Source: an uncultured Corynebacterium sp.
GTDB lineage: Bacteria > Actinomycetota > Actinomycetes > Mycobacteriales > Mycobacteriaceae
Reading direction: 5' to 3'
Length of the DNA stretch: 18,177 nucleotides
NCBI RefSeq assembly: GCF_902489365.1
Contig: NZ_CABTZR010000045.1
Location: 1 to 18,177, forward strand
In this document: positions 6,176-15,797 of the stretch, in pieces
Layout: the number at the start of each line of letters is the position of its first letter
How positions within the stretch are numbered: the first letter of the stretch is position 1
Position numbers and translations under genes: made by a program
The notes under the pieces: generated by a model
What the model was told of the DNA's origin: nothing
What the model saw: the letters and a program-made list of their open reading frames with translations, nothing else
Databases searched by the model: none

Positions 6176-6943
6176 ATGGATATGCGCGCCGAAGTCTGGT
6201 CCCCTCTGCAAAACGTTGCCGTGTGGCTTGGAGCGTGGTTGTGGGGCCAGGAGTCTACCGATGACTTCCTCGACGCTCTCACTGAGCTTGGCGGCGAGCA
6301 ATTAACCGCTGACGGTCAGCCTTTCGTTAATGTTATGTCACTTCTAAGGCGCGAGACGGCCGTCATCATCGAGCGCGCTGAGCGGGAGCCATTGCTGCGA
6401 CTGGTCCTTTCTGGGCCCGGCGAAGCACCGGCTCTTCCGGCGGGATCCGAATCCGCTCAAGCTGCGGCCGAAAACCCGGCCGGCGCCATTGTTGTGCGCA
6501 CCAACGATCCAGATAGGAATTTAGTGCTTATCCCCACCTACACCGCAGGTGTGACACGGTGGACGGTGATTGAGGAAACGGCCCCGTTGCCCTCGCCCGC
6601 GTGGCTGAGCCCAGGAGAGGCGGATGCGCTGCTGAGCACTGCAACGAATGAATCGGCCACTCTCATCGAGGCAACGGGGTATCGCAGCGATGCTCTCCCC
6701 AACCCGCGGCTGACCGTAGGTACGCTGAGCGACTTCTACGACACACCGGGCTTGCCCTCAGCCGTGCCGGGGCGTGCGGCAAAACTCTTTGCTCGGGCTG
6801 ACCGGGTTGCTGCCATTATCGAGACGGTGACTGATCGAGTCCAAGACCACAGCCTCGATCCGCAGCTTCTGCGCCTGTGGCGCCACATCCGCCATGCGCG
6901 CATGGCGGGAGTGGCCTACACACTAAGCGAATTCGCGCGCTAG
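6176..6943 (+). CDS. 255-aa protein of unknown function
   Basis: A soluble protein I do not recognise, starting MDMRAEVWSPLQNVAVWLGAW. The reading frame is open far upstream (back to 5861), but that part overlaps DUF3097 on the other strand, so ATG 6176 with its -10 box TACACT is the better start; ATG 6182 is an alternative. The protein looks two-part: residues 1-85 and 95-255, joined by an Ala/Pro/Glu-rich linker (87-105). There is no signal peptide or strong membrane helix (W-rich residues 13-24 are only mildly hydrophobic). The C-terminus has two basic helices. Its TAG stop overlaps the hemH stop by four bases (CTAG). Position between DUF3097 and hemH suggests a conserved corynebacterial gene, function unknown. 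Confidence 0.72.
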   Translation: MDMRAEVWSPLQNVAVWLGAWLWGQESTDDFLDALTELGGEQLTADGQPFVNVMSLLRRETAVIIERAEREPLLRLVLSGPGEAPALPAGSESAQAAAENPAGAIVVRTNDPDRNLVLIPTYTAGVTRWTVIEETAPLPSPAWLSPGEADALLSTATNESATLIEATGYRSDALPNPRLTVGTLSDFYDTPGLPSAVPGRAAKLFARADRVAAIIETVTDRVQDHSLDPQLLRLWRHIRHARMAGVAYTLSEFAR

Positions 6944-8058
6944 TGCGGCTTGCGCAGCGACCAAATATCGCAGCAACCATCAGCGCAGGGCTCGCCGTTG
7001 ACCGTGCACCCCTGCACTGTGACCTCGCCGAGGGACGCGGACTCACCGCTCTGCTCTAGTTCCTCGATCAGATCCACGATCAGCGACGCAAAGCGCTCAG
7101 ACGGCCCGGCAGTGCGGGTGCGGTAGACACTGACGCCCATCGCATCGGCGGCCTGCTTGAGCTCGGAATCGAGATCCCAAATCACCTCCATGTGATCAGA
7201 GATGAATCCGATGGGACAGACGACGACGCCGTCGACGCCTTCCTCTTCGTGGATCCGTGTGGTGTGGTCTACGATGTCCGGTTCCAACCACGGGGTGGCC
7301 GGGTTGCCGGAGCGCGATTGCCACACGAGGTCATAGTCCTTAACACCAGCGGCTTCGGCGACGAGGCGAGAGGCCTCCGCCACCTGGCGCGAGTAGATAT
7401 GCTTATCCCCTTCAGCACCTCCTACCGCATCGTGGGCCGTGGGCACTGAGTGCGCGGTGAAGAGCATGCGAGTGCTAGCCAGCTTGTCGGCCGGAACCTG
7501 CGCGTAGGCCTCCCGTACAGCGGCAGCCATCTCCTCTACGAACTTCGGGTGATCGAAGAATTGACGCAGCTTGGTGAAGGTAATGTCTGGGAGGTTCTTT
7601 TCTTCAACGTGTCGACGCAGGGCAACGATGTCTTCGTTGTACTGGCGGCAGGCGCTGTAGCCACCCCAAGCCGAGGTGGCAAACACGGCGACGCTGCGCA
7701 CTCCATCTGCTGCCATCTGTTCAACGGCTTCTGTGCCAAAGGGATGCCAATTGCGGTTACCAAAATAGACAGGCAGATTATGTCCGCGGCTCGAAAGCTC
7801 CGCAGAGATATTAGCGATGATCTCTCGATTCAATGCGTTGAGAGGGCTTATGCCGCCGAAATGGAAGTAGTGCTCCCCCACCTCTTCGAGGCGCTCACGA
7901 GGGATGCCACGGCCGCGGGTAACGTTCTCCAAAAACGGAACGACCTCCTCGTTTCCTTCCGGGCCACCGAAAGAAAGAACGAGGAGGGCGTCAAATGAGG
8001 AGGGCACCGAATCGGTGCTGTGGGCGTTGCCCTGGGCAGTACGCAGTGTGTCAGTCAT
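6940..8058 (-). CDS. hemH: Ferrochelatase (actinobacterial, coproporphyrin type, 2Fe-2S)
   Basis: Inserts ferrous iron into the porphyrin in haem synthesis. In actinobacteria this enzyme works in the coproporphyrin-dependent branch (also called cpfC), so coproporphyrin III is the expected substrate. The 372-aa protein shows LLVLSFGGPEG (25-35), the catalytic histidine in FTAHSVP (H203), and CPIGFISDHMEVIWDLD (281-297) with the active-site glutamate E291. Cysteines C137, C351, C358 and C362/C363 match the positions that hold a 2Fe-2S cluster in the mycobacterial enzyme. ATG 8058 has no ribosome site but has TAGACT 7 nt upstream, so it is probably leaderless. The NlpC/P60 gene ends 26 bases upstream on the same strand, so co-transcription is also possible. 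Confidence 0.96.
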   Translation of the reverse strand: MTDTLRTAQGNAHSTDSVPSSFDALLVLSFGGPEGNEEVVPFLENVTRGRGIPRERLEEVGEHYFHFGGISPLNALNREIIANISAELSSRGHNLPVYFGNRNWHPFGTEAVEQMAADGVRSVAVFATSAWGGYSACRQYNEDIVALRRHVEEKNLPDITFTKLRQFFDHPKFVEEMAAAVREAYAQVPADKLASTRMLFTAHSVPTAHDAVGGAEGDKHIYSRQVAEASRLVAEAAGVKDYDLVWQSRSGNPATPWLEPDIVDHTTRIHEEEGVDGVVVCPIGFISDHMEVIWDLDSELKQAADAMGVSVYRTRTAGPSERFASLIVDLIEELEQSGESASLGEVTVQGCTVNGEPCADGCCDIWSLRKPH

Positions 8059-8065
8059 GCAGCCT

Positions 8066-8071
8066 AGTCTA
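8066..8071 (-). promoter_or_regulatory. -10 box (TAGACT) for hemH
   Basis: On the minus strand TAGACT ends 7 nt before ATG 8058, inside the 26-base gap after the NlpC/P60 gene. It gives hemH its own leaderless transcript, independent of the hydrolase gene. Confidence 0.5.
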
Positions 8072-8084
8072 GCAACGCGCCCTC

Positions 8085-9989
8085 CTAGATCAGGCGCACG
8101 GCATAGGGGGCCATGCCGCCTTGTCGTACTGGGGTAATACTGACGTTTTGGCCGGACTGGGGAGCTTCAACCATGGTGCCATCACCAAGGTAGATCGCCA
8201 CGTGCTGGTTGCCGTTAGGGCCATAGAAGATAAGGTCGCCGCGCTCCATTTCGCTCGGGGAAATCTTCGTTCCCTTCTGGTACTGGTAACCGGTGTAGTG
8301 CGGTAAGGAAATACCCACGCCGGCGAAGGCATACAGAACCAGCCCGGAGCAGTCGAAACCAACCTTGTTGTAGTCACCGTGGGAGTCTGCAACGCCTCCA
8401 TCACGGATGCCCTTGGTAGGGCCATTTGCGTCACCGCCGCCCCACGCATACGGAACACCGACTTGGGAAGTGGCGCGCTTAATCACGGTCTCGATCTTTG
8501 CGTCGCGGGAGGCGTCGCCTAGCGTTGCCGATGCCTCCTTGGTCACGCTGTCGGTGGTATCAAGCTCTTCGAGGACGCCGGACACCTCGGAGGCAAGAGA
8601 ATCCTCGTCCTCAGTGGACGTGGTCGTGGATGCCGAATTACTCGTCGACGTCTCGGTGGACCCCGCCGCCGTGGACCCCGTGCTCTCCGCTTCGCCCTGA
8701 AGGGCAAAGAGCTTCGAAGAGCCCTGCACCAGCGCGTCGATCTCGTCCTGGGTCAAGCTGTTGTCGTGGCTAGGCTGGGACGCCGCCACCATCGAGGCGA
8801 CGGTTCCAACTACGCCGATGCCGAGGGCAACCGTCTCAGGATCGATGTCACCCGGATCAAAAGAGCTGCCGTCTCGGGGCAGCCCCGTCTCCTTCTTCTC
8901 AGAGCCAGTTGCGCGAGTAGAGGACAGCTCCTGCACGTTTGGATCCGAAGCAACCGCGTCTGCAGCGCTTGAAAGCTCCTTCATCTCCTCCGCAGAGACC
9001 GCAGGGGTCGAGCGCTGTGCTTGGAGCGTAGGAGTCTTGGCTTCAGAGGCCGAAGGGCCAGCTGGAGCGTTGGTCGTGGACTCGGCGGCAGCCGTTGTGC
9101 TGGCGGGCTCGGACGGGGATACCGTGGACTCGTCGGCGTCGTCAGCGGTCTCGGTGACGTCCTGCGTATCGCTCTGCACCTCCGAAGTCAACGGCCCATC
9201 ATTGACCTCTGGACTAGTCTCAGGGGTTGACTTTTCATCGTCGTCAAGCCCCTTAGCATGATTGAGGGCCTTATGGAGAGCGGAGAGTTGTGAGAGAAGA
9301 CCATCGCGTTCGGACGCCGAATCCTTGATGGAGGCTTCGGAGGCGGTGAGCTGATCGCGTGCTGCGGTCTCGGCATCAGCGGCCCGGTCCGCGCGCTCCT
9401 CAGCAAGCTGCTGGGTCTTGCGAAGCTGAGATTCCTTATTGGCCTTTTCCGTCCGCTGCTTTTCCAAGTCACGCAACACCGCCTGTTGCTTATCGGATTG
9501 CGATCGTAGATAGGACTGGCGCTCGAGCATATCCGAGCGGGCGTCTTTACCTGCTGCATGAGCAACGGTGTCGGATGTATTGGCGCGGCGATAGGCTGAG
9601 CGTGAGACCTCGTCCAACTTGGCTTGCGCATCCGCGACATCCGCCTGCGCGGCGTCGAGTTGCTCGCGGGCCGTCGTGGTTCCCTGGCGCGCCTGGGCCG
9701 CCTTGGTTCGAGCGTCGTTGAGATCGACGAGCGCCCGGTTCACCGATTCGCGTTGGATGCCGATGGCTGCTTCGGCCTGAGCGATACGTTCCTCGATCTG
9801 CGCGATTGCGCCGGCGAGGTCAGCGATGGACGGATTATCGGAGGATAGCAGGGAGTCGATGTTGAGCTGCTCAGGTTCCGCTGCCACTGCTGGAGTGAGC
9901 GAGGAGGCAGTAGATAAGGCTGCAGTGGTCGCAATAGCAGCGAAGGCTGCTTTGAGGCGCCGGAAGCCGAAAGATGATGTGGTGGCCAC
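8085..9989 (-). CDS. Secreted NlpC/P60 peptidoglycan endopeptidase, RipA-like
   Basis: A 634-aa exported cell-wall hydrolase, expected to cut peptide stems of peptidoglycan during cell separation. In order: a signal peptide (about 1-37, cleavage after AVA), an alpha-helical coiled coil (60-245), a long Ser/Thr/Glu/Asp-rich linker (250-500) broken by a hydrophobic stretch (385-404), and the NlpC/P60 domain (500-634). The catalytic set is C547 (FDCSGLVLYAF), H596 (HVAIYLGDG) and E608. The spacings of 49 and 12 residues equal those of mycobacterial RipA (C383, H432, E444). GTG 9989 is chosen because AGGAGA lies 8 bases upstream. The coiled coil would occlude the active site until activated by partners, as in RipA. 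Gene order next to the Rv1476-like gene supports this assignment. Confidence 0.93.
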   Translation of the reverse strand: MATTSSFGFRRLKAAFAAIATTAALSTASSLTPAVAAEPEQLNIDSLLSSDNPSIADLAGAIAQIEERIAQAEAAIGIQRESVNRALVDLNDARTKAAQARQGTTTAREQLDAAQADVADAQAKLDEVSRSAYRRANTSDTVAHAAGKDARSDMLERQSYLRSQSDKQQAVLRDLEKQRTEKANKESQLRKTQQLAEERADRAADAETAARDQLTASEASIKDSASERDGLLSQLSALHKALNHAKGLDDDEKSTPETSPEVNDGPLTSEVQSDTQDVTETADDADESTVSPSEPASTTAAAESTTNAPAGPSASEAKTPTLQAQRSTPAVSAEEMKELSSAADAVASDPNVQELSSTRATGSEKKETGLPRDGSSFDPGDIDPETVALGIGVVGTVASMVAASQPSHDNSLTQDEIDALVQGSSKLFALQGEAESTGSTAAGSTETSTSNSASTTTSTEDEDSLASEVSGVLEELDTTDSVTKEASATLGDASRDAKIETVIKRATSQVGVPYAWGGGDANGPTKGIRDGGVADSHGDYNKVGFDCSGLVLYAFAGVGISLPHYTGYQYQKGTKISPSEMERGDLIFYGPNGNQHVAIYLGDGTMVEAPQSGQNVSITPVRQGGMAPYAVRLI

Positions 9990-10067
9990 GAGAGTTATCT
10001 CCTAGACACCTACCCATGTAATTGTGCATCCCTAAAGTATTTCCTCATGGCTGGGCGAAGCCGGATG

Positions 10068-10088
10068 CGGCAGCAGTAAACGCCGCCG
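10068..10088 (-). other. Hairpin upstream of the NlpC/P60 gene
   Basis: On the minus strand CGGCGGC-GTTTACT-GCTGCCG forms a 7-bp stem that includes one G-U pair. On the plus strand the same position is an A-C mismatch, so the structure favours a minus-strand RNA, as expected for a leader of the hydrolase gene. Confidence 0.45.
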
Positions 10089-10306
10089 GGACTTGAGGTT
10101 GGTAGACCGCTCATCGCGAGTAGGTACTGCGGGGTGCGTCGTCTCCCTCACCGCATCGAAGCTGAAAAGTTGCATGCGTGCCTAAGGAAAGCCGTGCGTT
10201 TCCTAGAACTACGCCTTCGAGGCTGATGAAGCGGTAATGGATACGCGATCAAGGGTGGTCGAACGAGGCATATACATTCTGGCGCAGGCAAGAGCATTCC
10301 TGCGTT

Positions 10307-10325
10307 CGTGCCCCTAAAGGGCACG
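10307..10325. other. Perfect 7-bp hairpin
   Basis: CGTGCCC (10307-10313) and GGGCACG (10319-10325) flank the loop CTAAA. There is no T-tract on either side, so it is not a standard terminator; it may be a structured RNA element. Confidence 0.5.
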
Positions 10326-10876
10326 GTGTCCTGCCAACAACGGCGACACTAAAAGTACTGCGCGGGCGCTGTGTATGCACCAACGTCACATCAGACCGCC
10401 GCCCCAATCTTCCAATTACAGAGCGTCCCTCACTCAAGGGTGAGTACGCCTAGGACTAGCCGCGATCCGACGACGAAGGGGCACACCTCTGGCTGAGGGC
10501 CACGGCTCTCACGGTTCCTCCTCGCTGGACGCCGCGCTCGTGAAAGCAGCAACTCGCGCCCACATGGCACAAGTGCCCGCCTCCATGGCTGGCACCCAAC
10601 CGGAAACCGGAAGAGCATACGGCCGCTTCTTGCCCGCTACAAAGACGCGCACAATGAAGTGTGTGAAGCCTCTTCCACTCGGAAGGTAGGTGTTTCGATT
10701 TTTAAAAGTTGAACACTGGTACCGACTGCCTCGGGCAAACTGTTCTGCTACTCGCGTCAGCAGTGACACGACGTTCATCCACCAGGCGGTGAACCCCAAC
10801 TGTTCCCTTCGCTCGTGGCGTGCTTCCCCACATACCCGTGCGACAAATCAATTGAGAGTCAAGGCTTGGCCCATGA

Positions 10877-10924
10877 ACGTATGGAGCAATAGTCAACCCG
10901 TGAGTCGATACGTGAACCATACGT
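10877..10924. repeat. 8-bp inverted repeat ACGTATGG/CCATACGT
   Basis: The two arms, 10877-10884 and 10917-10924, are perfect complements 32 bases apart. Outer TG/CA bases extend the pairing past one bulged A. The role is unknown. Confidence 0.5.
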
Positions 10925-11034
10925 CACCGACACGCCATCTCGCACACTTTCCTCAATTTTCACATCAGCCACGTGCGGGCACAGGGCATGACAGGAGCAC
11001 CTAACCTGCAATGACTTTGTTATCAAGGTGTGAT

Positions 11035-11050
11035 TGTGATGTTTATCACT
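11035..11050. promoter_or_regulatory. GlxR/CRP-family binding site candidate
   Basis: TGTGATGTTTATCACT matches the corynebacterial GlxR consensus TGTGA-N6-TCACA in both half-sites apart from the last base. The nearest annotated starts are more than 800 bases away, so its target is not obvious. The inner GTGAT-GTTT-ATCAC followed by TTTT could also fold as a small hairpin. Confidence 0.5.
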
Positions 11051-11321
11051 TTTGAGTAACGCCTACTCGCAAGGTCTGCTTCCAAGGCTGCCTGGCGGTG
11101 AATGTGCGGTGTCACGTCTTGAGGCTTGTCTCACCGACCGCTCTCGTGGTTGCTCCGGATTGCTACATTCATCCTTCATGGCGGACTGGGGCACGGAATT
11201 CCAACGGGACCACGTGACCCTTGGTGAAATTTCACGGCCCGGCATACCCCTCAGTGACGGATGTCTTGTCGTTCGGCGCGCGACGCCAACCACTCCCCCG
11301 CTTCGAAAGTAAAGGGATAGT

Positions 11322-11362
11322 GGTTGACTTTTGCCACTTCCCCACTCCCCCTACTGTCAACC
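11322..11362. repeat. Inverted repeat GGTTGAC/GTCAACC around a C-rich tract
   Basis: Perfect 7-bp arms at 11322-11328 and 11356-11362 enclose a pyrimidine-rich stretch (11334-11351). The minus strand therefore carries runs of four and five G just downstream of the Rv1476-like gene. It may act as a 3' structure for that transcript. Confidence 0.45.
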
Positions 11363-11400
11363 CCCGGCGAGCAGCGAGGTGTGCACGGTAGATATTTCAC

Positions 11401-11877
11401 CTATTTTTCGGCGGCCAAATTTTGCCGTGCAGACGCACGGAAAGCCATCCATCCGGCGGCTGCAGCAAGGCAGAAAAGGAGTCCCAGGATGATCCCCCAT
11501 GGTGTCGAAAAATGGTCAGCGGTGGCATAGAAATCATTGAGCAGCGTGACCTGATCGAGTCCGGTTGGTAATGCATCTTCGGCCGCCTCCAAGGCCGCGC
11601 GGTTATAGGAATTACTCACCGCAGAGACCTTCATGGGCGCCTGCAGTATGACGGTGTCTAGTCCCGTCTGTTGCTGGAGGGTTTGCGCTAAGTCGCGGAG
11701 ATCTGGAATCTTCTCCGGAAAGACGTCAACCACTGCGATACCGTGTCCGGATTGTAATGAGGTAGAGATGTGGGCCTGGAGGTCGTCGTCAAGCGCCAGC
11801 TCCGGATTGGAGAAGGCAACGCCATCGGCTGACAGCTGCGCGGTAATATCGTCTACATCTACGTCCGCCGGGATCAT
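11401..11877 (-). CDS. Rv1476-like membrane-anchored protein (DUF6676 type)
   Basis: A 158-aa protein with an N-terminal alpha/beta domain and one C-terminal transmembrane helix (about 127-146) followed by a short basic tail. Characteristic stretches are ITAQLSADGVAF (11-22), IAVVDVFPEKIPDLRDLAQ (47-65) and TGLDTVILQAPMKVSAVS (71-88). They match my recollection of the mycobacterial protein Rv1476, encoded beside ripA and acn. The function is unknown; the neighbourhood suggests a cell-envelope role. A longer frame opens at 11955, but ATG 11877 has an excellent ribosome site GAGGAG (11884-11889) 6 bases upstream and places the conserved domain at the N-terminus, so I use it. No signal peptide is seen, so topology is probably N-in with a tail anchor. 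It is divergent from acn. Confidence 0.82.
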   Translation of the reverse strand: MIPADVDVDDITAQLSADGVAFSNPELALDDDLQAHISTSLQSGHGIAVVDVFPEKIPDLRDLAQTLQQQTGLDTVILQAPMKVSAVSNSYNRAALEAAEDALPTGLDQVTLLNDFYATADHFSTPWGIILGLLFCLAAAAGWMAFRASARQNLAAEK

Positions 11878-11992
11878 CTGCCACTCCTCGTTGTCTTGTA
11901 GCGCTTCGGTTCCCCCTACAGTCGTGGTTGAGCCTAAACCGTCCAACCCGGGCAACCGCCACGACGCGCCGCTACCCCCGAAATGGATGAAA

Positions 11993-12008
11993 CAGAACGC
12001 GCGTACTG
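11993..12008 (+). promoter_or_regulatory. AcnR operator in the acn promoter
   Basis: CAGAACGCGCGTACTG matches the published C. glutamicum AcnR motif CAGNAC-NNNC-GTACTG at every defined base. It ends one base before the -10 box, covering the -11 to -28 region where AcnR blocks RNA polymerase. The acnR gene lies just beyond acn. Confidence 0.88.
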
Positions 12009-12009
12009 T

Positions 12010-12015
12010 TATAGT
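12010..12015 (+). promoter_or_regulatory. acn -10 box (TATAGT)
   Basis: TATAGT is the best -10 match in the window and directly follows the AcnR operator. Transcription would begin near 12022, leaving a leader of about 160 nt before acn. Confidence 0.7.
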
Positions 12016-12024
12016 GGTGTCGAC

Positions 12025-12182
12025 CGAGGGTTCTTACATCTACAATGTATTAGAGAACATGCGCGTTCAAAGATCGTCGACACGCTTGGCCCCCTGAAGG
12101 GACAGTGCAAGTCGGATAGTTCGACGAACCCTCGACAAGTGTTCGATAACCCACAAGCGAAAAGCAAGGAATGGAGCTCCTT
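12025..12182 (+). promoter_or_regulatory. Structured acn 5' leader with competing pairings
   Basis: CGAGGGTTC (12025-12033) is perfectly complementary to GAACCCTCG (12126-12134), closing most of the leader. Part of the left arm, GTTCT (12030-12034), can instead join a local hairpin with AGAAC (12054-12058), supported by TACAT/ATGTA (12035-12039/12045-12049). The two folds exclude each other. Near the start codon, AAGGA (12166-12170) can pair with TCCTT (12178-12182), and the ribosome site GGAG sits in the palindrome GGAGCTCC (12173-12180). Functional regulation is inferred, not known. Confidence 0.4.
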
Positions 12183-14999
<2,817 letters not shown>

Positions 15000-15015
15000 A
15001 CCAACCTTGCCCACC

Positions 15016-15048
15016 ATGCAGGCTCACCGGAAACGGGGTGGCCTGCAT
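15016..15048 (+). terminator. Stem-loop immediately after acn
   Basis: ATGCAGGC (15016-15023) pairs with GCCTGCAT (15041-15048), continued by CACC/GGTG past a bulged T, with loop GGAAACGG. It is a very stable 12-bp stem starting 16 bases after the acn stop. No T-tract follows, so it may protect the mRNA 3' end more than terminate. Confidence 0.65.
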
Positions 15049-15061
15049 AGTTAGGCGGATA

Positions 15062-15098
15062 GGCCAGCTAGCAACATAGAGTGCTGGCTGGCCTTTCT
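15062..15098 (+). terminator. Rho-independent terminator after acn
   Basis: GGCCAGCTAGCA (15062-15073) pairs with TGCTGGCTGGCC (15082-15093) over 12 bp with one T-G pair and loop ACATAGAG, followed by TTTCTGCTTCT. It is the second stem-loop in tandem after acn and should limit read-through into acnR. Confidence 0.8.
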
Positions 15099-15176
15099 GC
15101 TTCTCGCCCCACATACTCCGCATACTTCCGTCACCTGTCTATCCCCCGCTGTGCTTTAAGGAGCTTTTCCCCAGCC

Positions 15177-15749
15177 ATGCCGATTATGAGCGACTCCGAA
15201 CTGAACCGCCGCCGCCATGACATCCTGGTGGGTGCACGCAGATGCTTCGCTGAGCACGGCTATGAAGGTGCCACGGTTCGACGCCTCGAAGAAGCCACGG
15301 GCAAATCGCGCGGGGCCATTTTTCACCACTTCGGCGATAAAGAATCTCTCTTTTTGGCCTTGGCCCGGGAAGACGCGGCCCGCGAGGCCGAGGTCGTAGC
15401 AAACAACGGTCTCGTTGAGGTAATGAGCGAGATGCTGCGCCATCCAGAGCGCCACGATTGGCTCGCCACACGGCTCGCGGTGACCTCGATGTTGCGCACG
15501 GATCCATCCTTCGCCGCTCGCTGGCATGAGGAGCAGCAGATCTTGGATAAGGCGGTTCGCGCGCGTTTGGAATCCAACGCCGAGAAGGGCCGGCTGAGGG
15601 ACGACGTCTCCATCGATACCCTCGTGACTTATCTGGAGACCTTCATGGACGGCTTTATCAACCGCCTGGCTCTCGGGGACACAAAGAATCTAGAACAGGT
15701 GTTGTCCTTAGTAGAGCAATCGATTCGTGGCCCACACGCAGATCACTAA
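15177..15749 (+). CDS. acnR: TetR-family repressor of aconitase, AcnR
   Basis: A 190-aa TetR regulator that in C. glutamicum represses acn. The N-terminal helix-turn-helix (about 17-52) reads GARRCFAEHGYEGATVRRLE and then TGKSRGAIFHHFGDKESLF. From memory this region is nearly the same in C. glutamicum AcnR, while the C-terminal ligand and dimer domain (60-190) diverges. Citrate binding and metal-dependent control are reported for the C. glutamicum protein. The frame is open further upstream, through the terminator, but ATG 15177 with AAGGAG (15158-15163) is the sensible start; the 13-base spacing is long. ATG 15186 is a possible alternative. Its position downstream of acn and the matching operator in the acn promoter make the assignment firm. 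Confidence 0.95.
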   Translation: MPIMSDSELNRRRHDILVGARRCFAEHGYEGATVRRLEEATGKSRGAIFHHFGDKESLFLALAREDAAREAEVVANNGLVEVMSEMLRHPERHDWLATRLAVTSMLRTDPSFAARWHEEQQILDKAVRARLESNAEKGRLRDDVSIDTLVTYLETFMDGFINRLALGDTKNLEQVLSLVEQSIRGPHADH

Positions 15750-15784
15750 GCGCTTAACACTCAGTGCCGGAGTGTGGTTGACGC

Positions 15785-15790
15785 TACACT
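15785..15790 (+). promoter_or_regulatory. -10 box (TACACT) for the first tandem membrane-protein gene
   Basis: TACACT ends 7 nt before ATG 15798. A hairpin ACACTC/GAGTGT (15757-15775) lies just upstream and may end acnR transcription. The box excludes the in-frame GTG at 15774 as a start. Confidence 0.55.
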
Positions 15791-15797
15791 GTGGCGC

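Larger units (their letters stand above)
9990..11400. other. 1.4-kb intergenic region with no convincing gene
   Basis: Between the NlpC/P60 start and the Rv1476-like stop I find only short, mutually overlapping open frames on both strands with no ribosome sites and no protein-like composition. Structured elements are present: hairpins at 10068-10088, 10182-10206 and 10307-10325, inverted repeats at 10877-10924 and 11322-11362, and a GlxR/CRP-type palindrome at 11035-11050. The stretch nearest 9990 must hold the NlpC/P60 promoter; a TACTTT at 10034-10039 (minus) is a weak candidate. The rest could encode a small RNA or be decayed sequence. Confidence 0.6.
11878..12182. other. 305-bp divergent regulatory region and acn leader
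   Basis: Holds the ribosome site and promoter of the Rv1476-like gene on the left and, on the right, the AcnR operator, acn -10 box and a leader of about 160 nt. A run ACCCCCG near 11974 resembles a RamA half-site but is too short to call. Confidence 0.6.

Noticed and set aside
10004..10260. A ydaO-type c-di-AMP riboswitch in front of the NlpC/P60 gene
   Set aside because: Such riboswitches occur upstream of cell-wall hydrolase genes in actinobacteria, so I looked on the minus strand. The conserved core (GTCAGCTAACC and the GGGG-A-CC elements) is absent.
10990..11010. DtxR half-site (AGGTTAGG on the minus strand)
   Set aside because: Only one half matches; the other half has three of nine bases, too weak to call.
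10509..11312. Several open frames of 60-105 codons on both strands in the 1.4-kb gap
   Set aside because: They overlap one another, lack ribosome sites or promoters, and their products are rich in R, S, P and C as expected from random GC-rich sequence.
11926..11940. DtxR-like palindrome GGTTGAGCCTAAACC between the Rv1476-like gene and acn
   Set aside because: The GGTT/AACC arms are seven bases apart instead of five, and the outer positions do not match the DtxR box.
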